Source of the DNA: Flavobacterium psychroterrae
GTDB lineage: Bacteria > Bacteroidota > Bacteroidia > Flavobacteriales > Flavobacteriaceae
Assembly (NCBI RefSeq): GCF_018380615.1
Contig: NZ_JAGYVZ010000025.1
Coordinates: forward strand, 1 to 56,362
Reading direction: 5' to 3'
DNA: 56,362 bases
Under the pieces are notes generated by a model. That model ran no database searches and was not told the origin of the DNA. It was given only the letters and a program-made list of their open reading frames with translations. The translations under genes were made by a program, and so were the position numbers. Positions 45,273 to 53,462 of the stretch are shown here, piece by piece (position 1 is the stretch's first letter; every line of letters begins with the position of its first letter).

Positions 45273-45817
45273 TTCCCTGCTAGTTTAAAAGTAATCTTAC
45301 TACTCACTGCATTATATAAAATCAATCTCCACAGTATTAGATTTCTAAATTTAAGAAGAATTGCATATTTGAATACTATTTAAGCCTCCTTACTAAAAAA
45401 TGCTTTTTAGATAGCATAATCCGCCCTGTTGGAAATGCAATATAAAGATCGTGTCGTTTAATTAAAAATAAAAAAAATAAACGATAAATTTAAAAGTCCG
45501 GAGAAAATTTAGTTTAAGCAGCACTTTTATTGCTGTTGAGTTAATTTAGAAAAAAGGTTAACAGCTTTGGAAAATCTGTCTAACTTTTTTCATTTTTATC
45601 TCTGCAAATTTGAATTCAGTATTGATCGTACCAATAAAATAAGCTTTTAAACGTAAAAATTCTTAATTTAGTGGAAACAGGTATAATGGTGATCTTCTAT
45701 TATAATTAAATGCATTTTTTCATCCCAGCCTTGCCGTACTGTTTATTTGAGACTTAAGGTTATTGGCTGTCAAAGCAATTACTCATACCAATTTTAACTA
45801 TTAAAAATTAGATTATT
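45273..45817. other. Intergenic region holding promoter copy 3
   Basis: No gene seen. It contains promoter copy 3 at 45547-45612, about 205 nt before the flavin oxidoreductase start. The remaining sequence is AT-rich without clear repeats. Confidence 0.5.
45547..45612 (+). promoter_or_regulatory. Island promoter module, copy 3 (flavin oxidoreductase)
   Basis: The element at 45547-45578 keeps GAAAAAA, GTTAAC and GGAAAA at the same positions (22 of 32 match copy 4), and GCAAATTTG follows after exactly 25 nt at 45604-45612. It is the most diverged of the five copies. Confidence 0.62.
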
Positions 45818-47176
45818 ATGGAAAACTTTGATTACATAGTCATAGGCAGCGGACAAGCAGGTATTCCTTTGGTGTTCAGCTTAGCAAAACAAGGCAAAGT
45901 TGCTCTTGTTGAAAAGAGCTTTTTAGGGGGAACCTGTGTTAATAATGGGTGCACTCCAACTAAAGCATATGTCGCCAGTGCACGAAGGATGTGGGATGCT
46001 TTGCATGGCGATGAGCTGGGCATTGAGATTCCTTGCGGAGCGAAGGCCAATCTCGAAAAAATAAAAGCAAGGAAAGACAAACTTGTTCACGAATCGCGAT
46101 CCGGTATTGAAAAGGGCATCAGTAATAATGAACAAATTACTTTGTATAGAGGCGAAGCTCATTTTTTGAGTAATTATCAGGTACAAGTAGGAGAAACAAT
46201 CCTGACGGCAAAAAATATATTTATCAATGTAGGGGCAAGGGCAGTAGTTCCAAGTGAATATCAGGATATTCCCTTCTATACAAATGAAAATATTTTGGAA
46301 CTAACCGATCTTCCCGAACATTTGATAATTGTCGGAGGAAGTTACATCGGTTTAGAATTTGGTCAAATGTTCAGCAGGTTTGGCAGTAAAGTCACTATCG
46401 TAGAGCGTAATGGAAAATTGATTAACAGAGAAGATCAAACAGTGAGTGATGCAGTAGCTGAAATAATGAGCTCAGATGGTGTAAATCTTCTTTTTAATGC
46501 AGTAGATATTAAAGTAAAAGGCAGTGCAGGAGAAATATCTCTCACAGTGGATGGCAGTGAAATTAAGGGATCTCATCTGTTGCTGGCTATTGGTCGCTCT
46601 CCAAATACTGATACCTTGCAATTGGGGAATACCAGTATTGAGGTCAATAACAAAAATTATATAAAAGTCAACGATTATTGCCAGACAAATGTAGAGGGTG
46701 TTTTCGCAATTGGGGACTGTAATGGAGAAGGGGCTTTTACCCATACCTCTTACAACGATTTTCAAATTGTAGAAAGCTTTTTATTGAAAGAGAATAAACG
46801 GAAGATTAGCGACAGGATTTCTACTTACGGGTTATTTATTGACCCGCCATTAGGAAGAATAGGGATGACCAAGAAAGAAGCTATTGATAAAGGATACGAA
46901 GTTCTGGTGGCCTATCGTCCCATGTCAAAGATAAGCCGTGCGAAAGAGAAAGGGGAAACCCTGGGTTTCATGGAGGCAGTAATTGATGCCAAAACAAATC
47001 TGTTTTTGGGAGCTTGCATTATTGGGGTTGGCGGAGATGAAATTATCAATGGAATAACCAATTTAATGTATGCTAAGAAACCTTATACTATGCTTCGCGA
47101 TTCTGTTCATATTCATCCTACTGTAAGTGAACTTATTCCAACAATGTTGGAAAATTTAAAACCTATTGATAAATAG
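45818..47176 (+). CDS. FAD-dependent pyridine nucleotide-disulfide oxidoreductase
   Basis: This 452-residue flavoprotein has an N-terminal FAD Rossmann motif (YIVIGSGQAG), the redox-active disulfide C40-x4-C45 in GGTCVNNGCTPTK, a second NAD(P)H Rossmann segment (IIVGGSYIGLEFGQMF) and the interface motif HIHPTVSEL. It belongs to the group annotated as mercuric reductase or dihydrolipoamide dehydrogenase-like. It lacks an N-terminal HMA domain and the C-terminal vicinal Cys pair of MerA, so it is probably not MerA. A thiol/disulfide or quinone reductase role is likely. Promoter copy 3 precedes it. Confidence 0.92.
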   Translation: MENFDYIVIGSGQAGIPLVFSLAKQGKVALVEKSFLGGTCVNNGCTPTKAYVASARRMWDALHGDELGIEIPCGAKANLEKIKARKDKLVHESRSGIEKGISNNEQITLYRGEAHFLSNYQVQVGETILTAKNIFINVGARAVVPSEYQDIPFYTNENILELTDLPEHLIIVGGSYIGLEFGQMFSRFGSKVTIVERNGKLINREDQTVSDAVAEIMSSDGVNLLFNAVDIKVKGSAGEISLTVDGSEIKGSHLLLAIGRSPNTDTLQLGNTSIEVNNKNYIKVNDYCQTNVEGVFAIGDCNGEGAFTHTSYNDFQIVESFLLKENKRKISDRISTYGLFIDPPLGRIGMTKKEAIDKGYEVLVAYRPMSKISRAKEKGETLGFMEAVIDAKTNLFLGACIIGVGGDEIINGITNLMYAKKPYTMLRDSVHIHPTVSELIPTMLENLKPIDK

Positions 47177-47253
47177 CAAGTATTTTGCTTCATAATTTTG
47201 AGCGATTTTTACGGCAAGTTTATTGGTTTTTATCAGTCAATGCTACCATAGAA

Positions 47254-47319
47254 TTGAGATATATCAATTGATTTCTTATTATATATCAAGTTAAATAAAG
47301 AAGTGACGATGTAATTTTG
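47254..47319 (+). promoter_or_regulatory. FNR/CRP-like box and -7 box upstream of the ABM gene
   Basis: TTGAGATATATCAA (47254-47267) matches the FNR/CRP consensus TTGAT-N4-ATCAA at 9 of 10 positions. TAATTTTG at 47312-47319 is the -7 box. The box centre is about 52 nt before the -7 start, close to the pirin arrangement. Confidence 0.45.
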
Positions 47320-47339
47320 TATTGTAAAAAAATAAAAAC

Positions 47340-47771
47340 ATGACAAATTTCACAAACATCATTTTTGGTTTCAAAAAAACCGCAATGGCAGTATCGATGC
47401 TTTTTTTATTTCAAATCAGTATGCAGGCTCAACAAGCAAAGGGGAAGCCAGAAATAACTAAAGATCAGTTAGTACTAAGTATAAAATTTAAAACGACTCC
47501 TGAAAATGCCGCAAAATTTAAATCTGTCTTAACTAACCTTTTTGACACTATAAGCCACGAGAAAAATTTCGTAGAAGCGACCCTGCATCAGGAATTGGGA
47601 AAACCGGAAGAGTTTTTAGTGTATGAGGTATGGAATGACAATATCGATCACTTTTTGAATGTACAGATGAAAAGCCCATATGCTGTAGAATATGAAAAGG
47701 TTTTAAAAGAAATGAATGTAGAACGTTCTCCAGCAGCATATACTGCCTTTGGCCATTGGACAAAAAAATAA
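47340..47771 (+). CDS. Secreted antibiotic-biosynthesis-monooxygenase-type protein
   Basis: This 143-residue protein has a signal peptide (about 1-30, ending SMQAQ) and an ABM (YgiN-like) ferredoxin-like domain, with LVLSIKFKTTPENAAKFKSV and EEFLVYEVWND. YgiN-like proteins act as quinol monooxygenases or quinone-interacting enzymes. The periplasmic location of this one is unusual for the family. It lies 73 bp before the SnoaL-like gene with a hairpin between them. Confidence 0.82.
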   Translation: MTNFTNIIFGFKKTAMAVSMLFLFQISMQAQQAKGKPEITKDQLVLSIKFKTTPENAAKFKSVLTNLFDTISHEKNFVEATLHQELGKPEEFLVYEVWNDNIDHFLNVQMKSPYAVEYEKVLKEMNVERSPAAYTAFGHWTKK

Positions 47772-47786
47772 AAAAGCTTAAATTTT

Positions 47787-47821
47787 TATACCTCAGTGCA
47801 GTTAAAAAGCGCTGAGGTATA
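47787..47821. terminator. Strong hairpin between ABM and SnoaL genes
   Basis: The stem TATACCTCAGTGC / GCGCTGAGGTATA (13 bp, one G-U) has a 9-nt loop and no T tract. It may be an attenuator, an mRNA-stability structure or a weak terminator rather than a standard terminator. Confidence 0.5.
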
Positions 47822-47844
47822 AATCTAAATTATCTACAATAAAA

Positions 47845-48279
47845 ATGGGCACATTTAAAACTCCAAAAGAACTGCTTTTAAGCTATTTGGAAAACATCAA
47901 TAATCCAGAGATTGCAATAGAGTTATTTGCTGATGATGCAGCTATCGAACTTCCCTATCTCAACAGTCTTGGAATGCCATGGCAATGGCAGGGAAGGGAT
48001 GCAATATATAATTTTTTAAAGGATGTTCCTGAAATATTTCCCGGCTTTGAATTTCAAAATATAAGAATACTTATTGACACTCCAGATCAGACATTTGGAG
48101 AATATGATGTTCGCTGCACTACAGCTGCAACTGGCCTCCCATACCATCAGGCTTATATGGGCAGGCTTGAAGCAGTAAATGGTAAGATAAAATTACTCCG
48201 TGAGGCTTTGGATATGGTGGAGGTTGCGAAAAGCTTCTTTCCTCAAGCCGCGGCTAACCTGCCCTTGAAATTACACTAA
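47845..48279 (+). CDS. SnoaL/NTF2-like protein
   Basis: This 144-residue protein has the SnoaL-like/nuclear transport factor 2 fold pattern: a helical LLSYLENINN start, ELFADDAAIELPYL and WQWQGRDAIYNFL. Members are small isomerases, hydrolases or ligand-binding proteins; function cannot be told here. It is convergent with the DUF983 gene and overlaps its stop by about four bases. Confidence 0.82.
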   Translation: MGTFKTPKELLLSYLENINNPEIAIELFADDAAIELPYLNSLGMPWQWQGRDAIYNFLKDVPEIFPGFEFQNIRILIDTPDQTFGEYDVRCTTAATGLPYHQAYMGRLEAVNGKIKLLREALDMVEVAKSFFPQAAANLPLKLH

Positions 48280-48638
48280 AGGGAATAATCCTTAAAAATA
48301 TAAATCCAGATCATCCTCGATAAACGGATGTTTAAAAAACAGAGAAGGATTATTACCGCAGCAATTATAGGAAGGATCCGTGCATCAAAGGTTTCTTTAA
48401 AGAACTGATGTGCTATAGCATATGTTATCAAAGATTCAGCAACCGTCAAGCCGTAATTTATAAACATAGCACCAAAAAAATATCCAGGCTCTTTCTCGAA
48501 GGTGTAACCACAATTGCTGTAGTGATCATACATTTTAGGGAACCCCATGCTGAAATAAAAGCTTTTATCTTTAAATACTTTGCCTTTATAGCAATTAGGA
48601 CAATCATTTTTCAATATGTGAACTATTTCTTTTAGCAT
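48276..48638 (-). CDS. DUF983 membrane protein
   Basis: This 120-residue protein has two CxxC zinc-ribbon pairs at the N terminus (CPNCYKGK, then SNCGYTFEKEPGYFF) and two or three transmembrane helices, the DUF983 pattern. The second pair is altered (SNC rather than CxxC), so metal binding may be weak. Function is unknown. It overlaps the convergent SnoaL gene by four bases and follows the MBL hydrolase end by 22 bp. Confidence 0.8.
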   Translation of the reverse strand: MLKEIVHILKNDCPNCYKGKVFKDKSFYFSMGFPKMYDHYSNCGYTFEKEPGYFFGAMFINYGLTVAESLITYAIAHQFFKETFDARILPIIAAVIILLCFLNIRLSRMIWIYIFKDYSL

Positions 48639-48660
48639 GATATACTTTTTAAGGTTTGAT

Positions 48661-49737
48661 TTATTTTGGCATATTCATGGAAACTCCCGATTCGCGCACA
48701 AAGGAAAGCAGTTTTCTTGCATGGCTGTAAGTCCAGACATCCGATCCTGAGAGTTTGTCTTTCCATTTTAATTCTACTTTATCGGAAGCATATTTTGCTA
48801 CAGCGTCAAAGTAGGTCTCCATCATTAGATTGATATTGGACGTGTTTACTTTGGAGACGGTGCTGCCGAAATCAACTTTAGCAAAACCTTCCTGCAGTGC
48901 TGAAATGATATCATTTATATAATTCATATTATCAGTTATATCCTGTTTTGTGCCGAGTCTTGACCAGTGACCTGCTACAAGTGTATCAAAATCAAGATTT
49001 AGTAGGAATTTATGCAGTTCCAGGTATCCATCAATATTCTGTGCATAGGCTACCTGTTCGAATGGGACCCATCCTGGAAATATGATATCAACAGCCATAA
49101 CAATCTTTTCCTTAGGAAGAAAAATGATTAAATCATCGGCACTATGAGCTGACTGATGAGTGTGCAGAATTTTAATTATCCTATTGCCCGCATTAAGTGT
49201 AAAACTGTCTTTAAATACTTTTGTCGGCTGGGGAACCGGCTTGCCTCCTACAAAAGCCCCAAAAGGAATCTGACTTTTGCCTTCATTATGTTTTTTTAAT
49301 TCATCTGCAGATGTAGTACTGGAAATATACTGTGCGGTTGCAGGATACAATGATGCCGATCCAATATGATCGGGATGACTGTGTGAATAAATAACATATT
49401 TTACTGGCTGGTCAGTAACTTCTTTTATGGCAAGCAATATGTTATTTCCAATGGAAGGGGGTGCGTCAACCGCAACCACGCCATCGCTTGTAACAATGAA
49501 CATCATTTGGTAAATTCCGTCTGTAACATAATATACTTTGTCCTTTATTTCGGAAACAAGGTAGCCTTTGGCCGGATCAATTTTTACCGATGAATTATTT
49601 AGTACCGGTAAAGCAACCGGTTTATCTGCCCTTACATTTATCTGTGCTGTCGCTATATTAATAATAAATAGTAAAAAAAATGATAAGGATTGATTCACAT
49701 TGATGTTTTTAATTCTTGTGTGAAATAGAGTGGTCAT
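48661..49737 (-). CDS. Secreted MBL-fold metallo-hydrolase
   Basis: This 358-residue protein has a signal peptide (about 15-31) and the metallo-beta-lactamase fold: HxHxDH at H119, H121, D123, H124 (SHSHPDHIGS), a later HTHQSAHSADD loop, AVDIIF and GHWS as further ligands. It is periplasmic and may hydrolyse a lactone, thioester or sulfur-carbon bond. SaxA isothiocyanate hydrolase of plant pathogens has this fold, but nothing here proves that activity. Promoter copy 4 lies 51 nt upstream. Confidence 0.88.
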   Translation of the reverse strand: MTTLFHTRIKNINVNQSLSFFLLFIINIATAQINVRADKPVALPVLNNSSVKIDPAKGYLVSEIKDKVYYVTDGIYQMMFIVTSDGVVAVDAPPSIGNNILLAIKEVTDQPVKYVIYSHSHPDHIGSASLYPATAQYISSTTSADELKKHNEGKSQIPFGAFVGGKPVPQPTKVFKDSFTLNAGNRIIKILHTHQSAHSADDLIIFLPKEKIVMAVDIIFPGWVPFEQVAYAQNIDGYLELHKFLLNLDFDTLVAGHWSRLGTKQDITDNMNYINDIISALQEGFAKVDFGSTVSKVNTSNINLMMETYFDAVAKYASDKVELKWKDKLSGSDVWTYSHARKLLSFVRESGVSMNMPK

Positions 49738-49788
49738 AGCTTAAAATTTAGAACTGCTTTTAGTTTGGCAGTATGTTTATATTAAGTG

Positions 49789-49854
49789 TAAAATTGCGAA
49801 TTGGCTTTAAATTCGCAGTAGTCATCTTTTCCTTAATTGTTAACTATTTTTCCC
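49789..49854 (-). promoter_or_regulatory. Island promoter module, copy 4 (MBL hydrolase)
   Basis: On the minus strand the 32-bp element (49854-49823) reads GGGAAAAAT, A, GTTAAC and ends AAGGAAAAGATG; after exactly 25 nt comes GCAATTTTA (49797-49789). This copy is closest to the consensus. The hydrolase start is 51 nt downstream. Confidence 0.75.
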
Positions 49855-49989
49855 ATCCTAAAAACTTCAGGTAAGCATACCAATTAAATATTTGTGGGTG
49901 ATAAATCGGATCACTGTAATAAGCCGTTGGAATTTTAAATTATGGAATGACTTTCTATGCTGGTATTTATAGCATTGAGGTCCAAAATC

Positions 49990-50056
49990 TTGATCTAGAT
50001 CAATTTATTTATTATCATAAATCAATGTGGAAAGACCAAGTTTTAGCTGAATTTTG
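49990..50056 (+). promoter_or_regulatory. Perfect FNR/CRP-type box and -7 box upstream of pirin
   Basis: TTGATCTAGATCAA (49990-50003) matches TTGAT-N4-ATCAA exactly. GAATTTTG (50049-50056) is a candidate -7 box, so the box centre falls near -65, a class I activator position. The ABM gene has the same layout. Confidence 0.5.
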
Positions 50057-50157
50057 TACTCAACATTAAACCAATAAGACTTTAAAATTTTCTTTAGAAA
50101 TAATAAATACTTACAAAGGAAATATTTAGTCTATTGAACAACATTAATTAAAAAAGT

Positions 50158-50883
50158 ATGGACAATTCAAAAACAATATTTTTAGCTGGATCCGAGAGGG
50201 GAATTTATGGAAATGAGTTCTTTAGGATTCAGTCGGTTATGAGTAACGGCACACCTGGAACAGGAAGACCAGACAATTTTGGACCTTTAGTGGTATTTAA
50301 CGATGATATTGTAAGTCCAGAAGGCTTTCTAGGACTTCATCCTCATCAAAATATTGAAGTTATCGCTATCGTACTCGAAGGAAGTGAGTTTCAAAAAGAT
50401 GACAAAGGAGCCGAAGCAGAGCTAACAGCAGATGATGTTCAATTAATCAGCAGCGGAACAGGAATAAGGCATTCCGCAGGGAACCCATCAGACATAAAGT
50501 TTGCCCGCAATCTCCAAATATGGATTGAGCCCAGGGAAAAAAATACTACGCCCAATATACAGACAAAGACTGCATCTGATAAGCTGAAGAGAAATGAATG
50601 GATACTACAGATTTCGCCGGATGGTGCAAAAGAGTCGCTTATTGTGCTGCAGGATGCATGGCTGTCTAAAGGCAGGTTTGATGCTAAAACAAAACCTGAG
50701 TATAATTTATTCAGCCACGGCCACGGTGTTATGGTATATCTTATTGATGGAAAGTTAGAAGTGAACGGTATTGTGCTCGAATCCCACGACACAGTACTAT
50801 TTTTTGAAACTGAGAAGCTTTTATTTCATATCATCGAAGATGCACATATTCAATTAATCGAAACGACCGTAAAGAAAGGATAA
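50158..50883 (+). CDS. Pirin-family (cupin) protein
   Basis: This 241-residue bicupin has pirin features in the N-terminal cupin: HPHQNIEVIAIVLEGSE and ISSGTGIRHSAGNPSD. Pirins bind Fe(II)/Fe(III) and some act as quercetinases. The iron ligands are usually three His and one Glu; here the position after HS is Ala, so the usual Glu is absent (HSA instead of HSE). Metal binding or activity may be altered. It is monocistronic, with an FNR/CRP-type box upstream. Confidence 0.86.
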   Translation: MDNSKTIFLAGSERGIYGNEFFRIQSVMSNGTPGTGRPDNFGPLVVFNDDIVSPEGFLGLHPHQNIEVIAIVLEGSEFQKDDKGAEAELTADDVQLISSGTGIRHSAGNPSDIKFARNLQIWIEPREKNTTPNIQTKTASDKLKRNEWILQISPDGAKESLIVLQDAWLSKGRFDAKTKPEYNLFSHGHGVMVYLIDGKLEVNGIVLESHDTVLFFETEKLLFHIIEDAHIQLIETTVKKG

Positions 50884-51065
50884 TGTTAATGTATCGCAAA
50901 GATGCATGTAGTTTTCATTATTGAGACAATCCATTCAGCTTTCAAAATAATTACAAGTTTGCTTTTTTACTAAGGATAATCATAATTCAACTGTATTTAA
51001 ATGCAGCTGACTCCGTCGTAGAGCTAAAACTCGAGAGATATAATAAAAAATAAAATAAACGTATA

Positions 51066-52160
51066 ATGGACAACAAATTATTTTCCGATTACACACTAGG
51101 TGATCTATTTTTAAAAAACCGTATAGTTATGGCTCCTATGACAAGGGGGCGGGCCACAAATCCTGAACTTCTTGCCAATGATTTAATGGTTACTTATTAT
51201 AAGCAGAGGGCATCCGCAGGCTTGATTATTACTGAAGGAACATGGATCAGCCCGGATGCAATAGGATACATTAATGTTCCTGGAATCTACAATGATAAGC
51301 AGACCCAAGCTTGGAAACCGGTGGTTGAGGCCGTGCATAAAGAAGGTGGAAGAATATTTCTGCAGATTTCGCATGTTGGGGCTGTATCTCATCAGGATCA
51401 TCTGAATGGGAAACTTCCTTTGGGGCCTTCTGCTATCAATCCTGGGGAAAAGACTTATACGTTAGACGGTTTTAAGGATACACCCGTACCTCGCGAAATG
51501 ACGGTAGAAGATATTAAAGGAATTGTTGAAGATTTTCGACTGGCTAGTCTTAATGCAAAAAAAGCGGGCTTCGATGGTGTTGAAATTCATGGCGGCTATT
51601 TATATCTTCTACCCGAATTTCTGAGCTCCGCTACAAATAAGCGAACGGATACTTACGGGGGATCTCCTGAGAACAGAAGTCGTATTGTACTTGAAATTAT
51701 AGAAGCGGTAACAAGTGTATGGGGAAAGGGAAGGGTAGGATTGAAGATCAGTCCTGCAACAAGTTCTGGCACATTAAAGCCTAATGCCGATACAGAGCCA
51801 ACATTTAGGTATTTAGCTGAGGCTTTAAATCAGTATGATCTTGCTTATCTTCACGTATGGGGCCCTGTGGGATCAGTTGCAGGAACGCATGCGGAGGCAT
51901 TTGAGGATGTTGCTTCTTATTTTCGTCCACTATTTAAAGGTACGTTAATGATTGGTGGAGGTTTTGATTCTAAATCTGGTGATGCTCTGCTGCGCAGCGA
52001 TAATGCCAATCTTATAGCCTACGGCATGCCATTTATTGCTAATCCAGATCTAGTTGAAAGATATCGAACGGGAGCTGATATAGCAGTTCCAAATAGTGAA
52101 TTTCTTTACACTGGAGCGGCTGCAGGCTATACCGACTATCCTTTAGCTGGAGAACAATAG
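51066..52160 (+). CDS. Old Yellow Enzyme-type flavin oxidoreductase
   Basis: This 364-residue TIM-barrel FMN enzyme of the OYE family reduces activated C=C bonds with NAD(P)H. The KNRIVMAPMTRGRA start, TNKRTDTYGGSPENR and final IANPDLVERYRTG fit. The usual HxxN/H catalytic pair is changed: H175 is present but residue 178 is Tyr (IHGGYLY), and the flavin-side LWHxGR motif reads ISHVGAV. Catalysis may therefore differ. It is followed by a terminator at 52247-52279. Confidence 0.88.
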   Translation: MDNKLFSDYTLGDLFLKNRIVMAPMTRGRATNPELLANDLMVTYYKQRASAGLIITEGTWISPDAIGYINVPGIYNDKQTQAWKPVVEAVHKEGGRIFLQISHVGAVSHQDHLNGKLPLGPSAINPGEKTYTLDGFKDTPVPREMTVEDIKGIVEDFRLASLNAKKAGFDGVEIHGGYLYLLPEFLSSATNKRTDTYGGSPENRSRIVLEIIEAVTSVWGKGRVGLKISPATSSGTLKPNADTEPTFRYLAEALNQYDLAYLHVWGPVGSVAGTHAEAFEDVASYFRPLFKGTLMIGGGFDSKSGDALLRSDNANLIAYGMPFIANPDLVERYRTGADIAVPNSEFLYTGAAAGYTDYPLAGEQ

Positions 52161-52246
52161 TCAGGTAATAGAAAATTGAATCTAATGCAGCTATTTGATT
52201 TATAATTAGCTGTTAACTTGACCGTGCAGCTTTGGATACTTTAATA

Positions 52247-52279
52247 TAAAACTCTCAATACTTTTTGAGAGTTTTTTTT
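52247..52279 (+). terminator. Rho-independent terminator
   Basis: The stem AAAACTCTCAA / TTGAGAGTTTT is followed by a run of T. It closes the OYE-type gene. Confidence 0.8.
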
Positions 52280-52388
52280 TGGATAGAACCAATTTAGTAG
52301 CCATTTTTTTTATACATCAAATTATTTGGGCATAATTTTTTTTGTAAAATAAAAAATTAATCACGATAAATGTGAAAATAATATCAAC

Positions 52389-52454
52389 AGGAAAAATGGT
52401 TAACATTTAAGGAATATATGCCTAACACTGCCTGAGGTATGAGTCGCAACTTTG
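52389..52454 (+). promoter_or_regulatory. Island promoter module, copy 5 (alpha/beta hydrolase)
   Basis: The element 52389-52420 (AGGAAAAAT, G, GTTAAC, then AAGGAA 21 bp on) matches copy 4 at 27 of 32 positions, and GCAACTTTG follows after exactly 25 nt at 52446-52454. The ATG is 41 nt downstream. Confidence 0.75.
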
Positions 52455-52495
52455 CAGAGTCAACATTGACAAAAAGAATTTAACAATAAAAACAT

Positions 52496-53278
52496 ATGAA
52501 AATGATTCTATTTAAATCTGTAAAAAGTTTGATTGCAGTTGCAATCTGGACTTTGAGTTTCTCGGCGGTTCAAGAAGTTGCGGCCCAGGTGGTGGTAAGT
52601 AAAAATATACTTCTGGTACACGGTGCCTTTGCTGATGGATCGGGCTATAAGAGTATATATGAAATTCTGAGCAAAAAAGGATATAACGTCAGAATTGCAC
52701 AGCTGCCCCTGACCGGGCTTGCTGATGATGTTGCGGCTGTTCAAAGAGTATTGGATAAGCTGGAAGGACCTGTGGTCTTAGTTGGACATTCATGGTCAGG
52801 TGTTGTGATCTCAGAGGCAGGTATCGATCCAAAAGTTGTCAGCCTTGTCTTTATTGCAGCTTTTTTGCCTGACGTTGGAGAGAGTGCTGCAACGTGGGCA
52901 TCGACTTATCCTCCGGCACCAGAAAATGGGATTATCGGCCCGGATAAACAGGGTTATCTGTGGTATGACAAAGCAAAATACCATGCGGGGTTTGCGGCTG
53001 ATGTAAGCCAGAAAGAAAGTGATTTTATGGAGGCATCACAGGTTCCTATAATTGCATCATCATTCGGAACTGTTCTTTCTAACGCAGCATGGAAAACAAA
53101 ACCCAGCTTTGCTGTGGTGACACTGCAGGATAAAAACATTCATCCTGATCTACAAAGAAAAATGTATAAAAGGGCAAACAGCAAAATTATTGAGATTCAG
53201 TCAAGTCATGTGGTTTATATGTCTCATGCACCTGAGGTTTCAAATCTAATAATTGAAGCTTCAAAAGTTAAAAAATAA
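52496..53278 (+). CDS. Secreted alpha/beta hydrolase
   Basis: This 260-residue protein has a signal peptide (about 1-31, ending EVAAQ), the oxyanion HGAFADGSGY segment, a GHSWSG nucleophile motif (Ser near residue 103) and a late histidine in SSHVVYMSHAP. It is of the small esterase/lipase-like group with periplasmic location. Substrate is unknown. It is a single gene from promoter copy 5. Confidence 0.86.
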   Translation: MKMILFKSVKSLIAVAIWTLSFSAVQEVAAQVVVSKNILLVHGAFADGSGYKSIYEILSKKGYNVRIAQLPLTGLADDVAAVQRVLDKLEGPVVLVGHSWSGVVISEAGIDPKVVSLVFIAAFLPDVGESAATWASTYPPAPENGIIGPDKQGYLWYDKAKYHAGFAADVSQKESDFMEASQVPIIASSFGTVLSNAAWKTKPSFAVVTLQDKNIHPDLQRKMYKRANSKIIEIQSSHVVYMSHAPEVSNLIIEASKVKK

Positions 53279-53373
53279 AGAGCTCCATATTAGATAGTAA
53301 TGAATCTATTGACTCAGTAGGCAAGGATTGTTATGTTTAAATTTTTGTTCAAAAAACAGAAATATCATAAAAA

Positions 53374-53433
53374 AATCAAATTTTCCTCGCCTTGGATCAG
53401 TAGATCCATTTTATTTTGGAAGGAAAATTTGAT
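53374..53433 (-). terminator. acnA terminator-like hairpin
   Basis: Outer arms ATCAAATTTTCCT / AGGAAAATTTGAT (13 bp) enclose an inner stem TGGATC / GATCCA. On the minus strand the structure is followed by a run of T, so it likely ends the aconitase transcript. Confidence 0.65.
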
Positions 53434-53462
53434 TCTCAGTTTATCTGTCTTTGAAATAAACA

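Noticed and set aside
45818..47176. Annotation as mercuric reductase MerA
   Set aside because: No HMA domain, no C-terminal vicinal cysteines and no mer genes nearby; only the general disulfide oxidoreductase family is supported.
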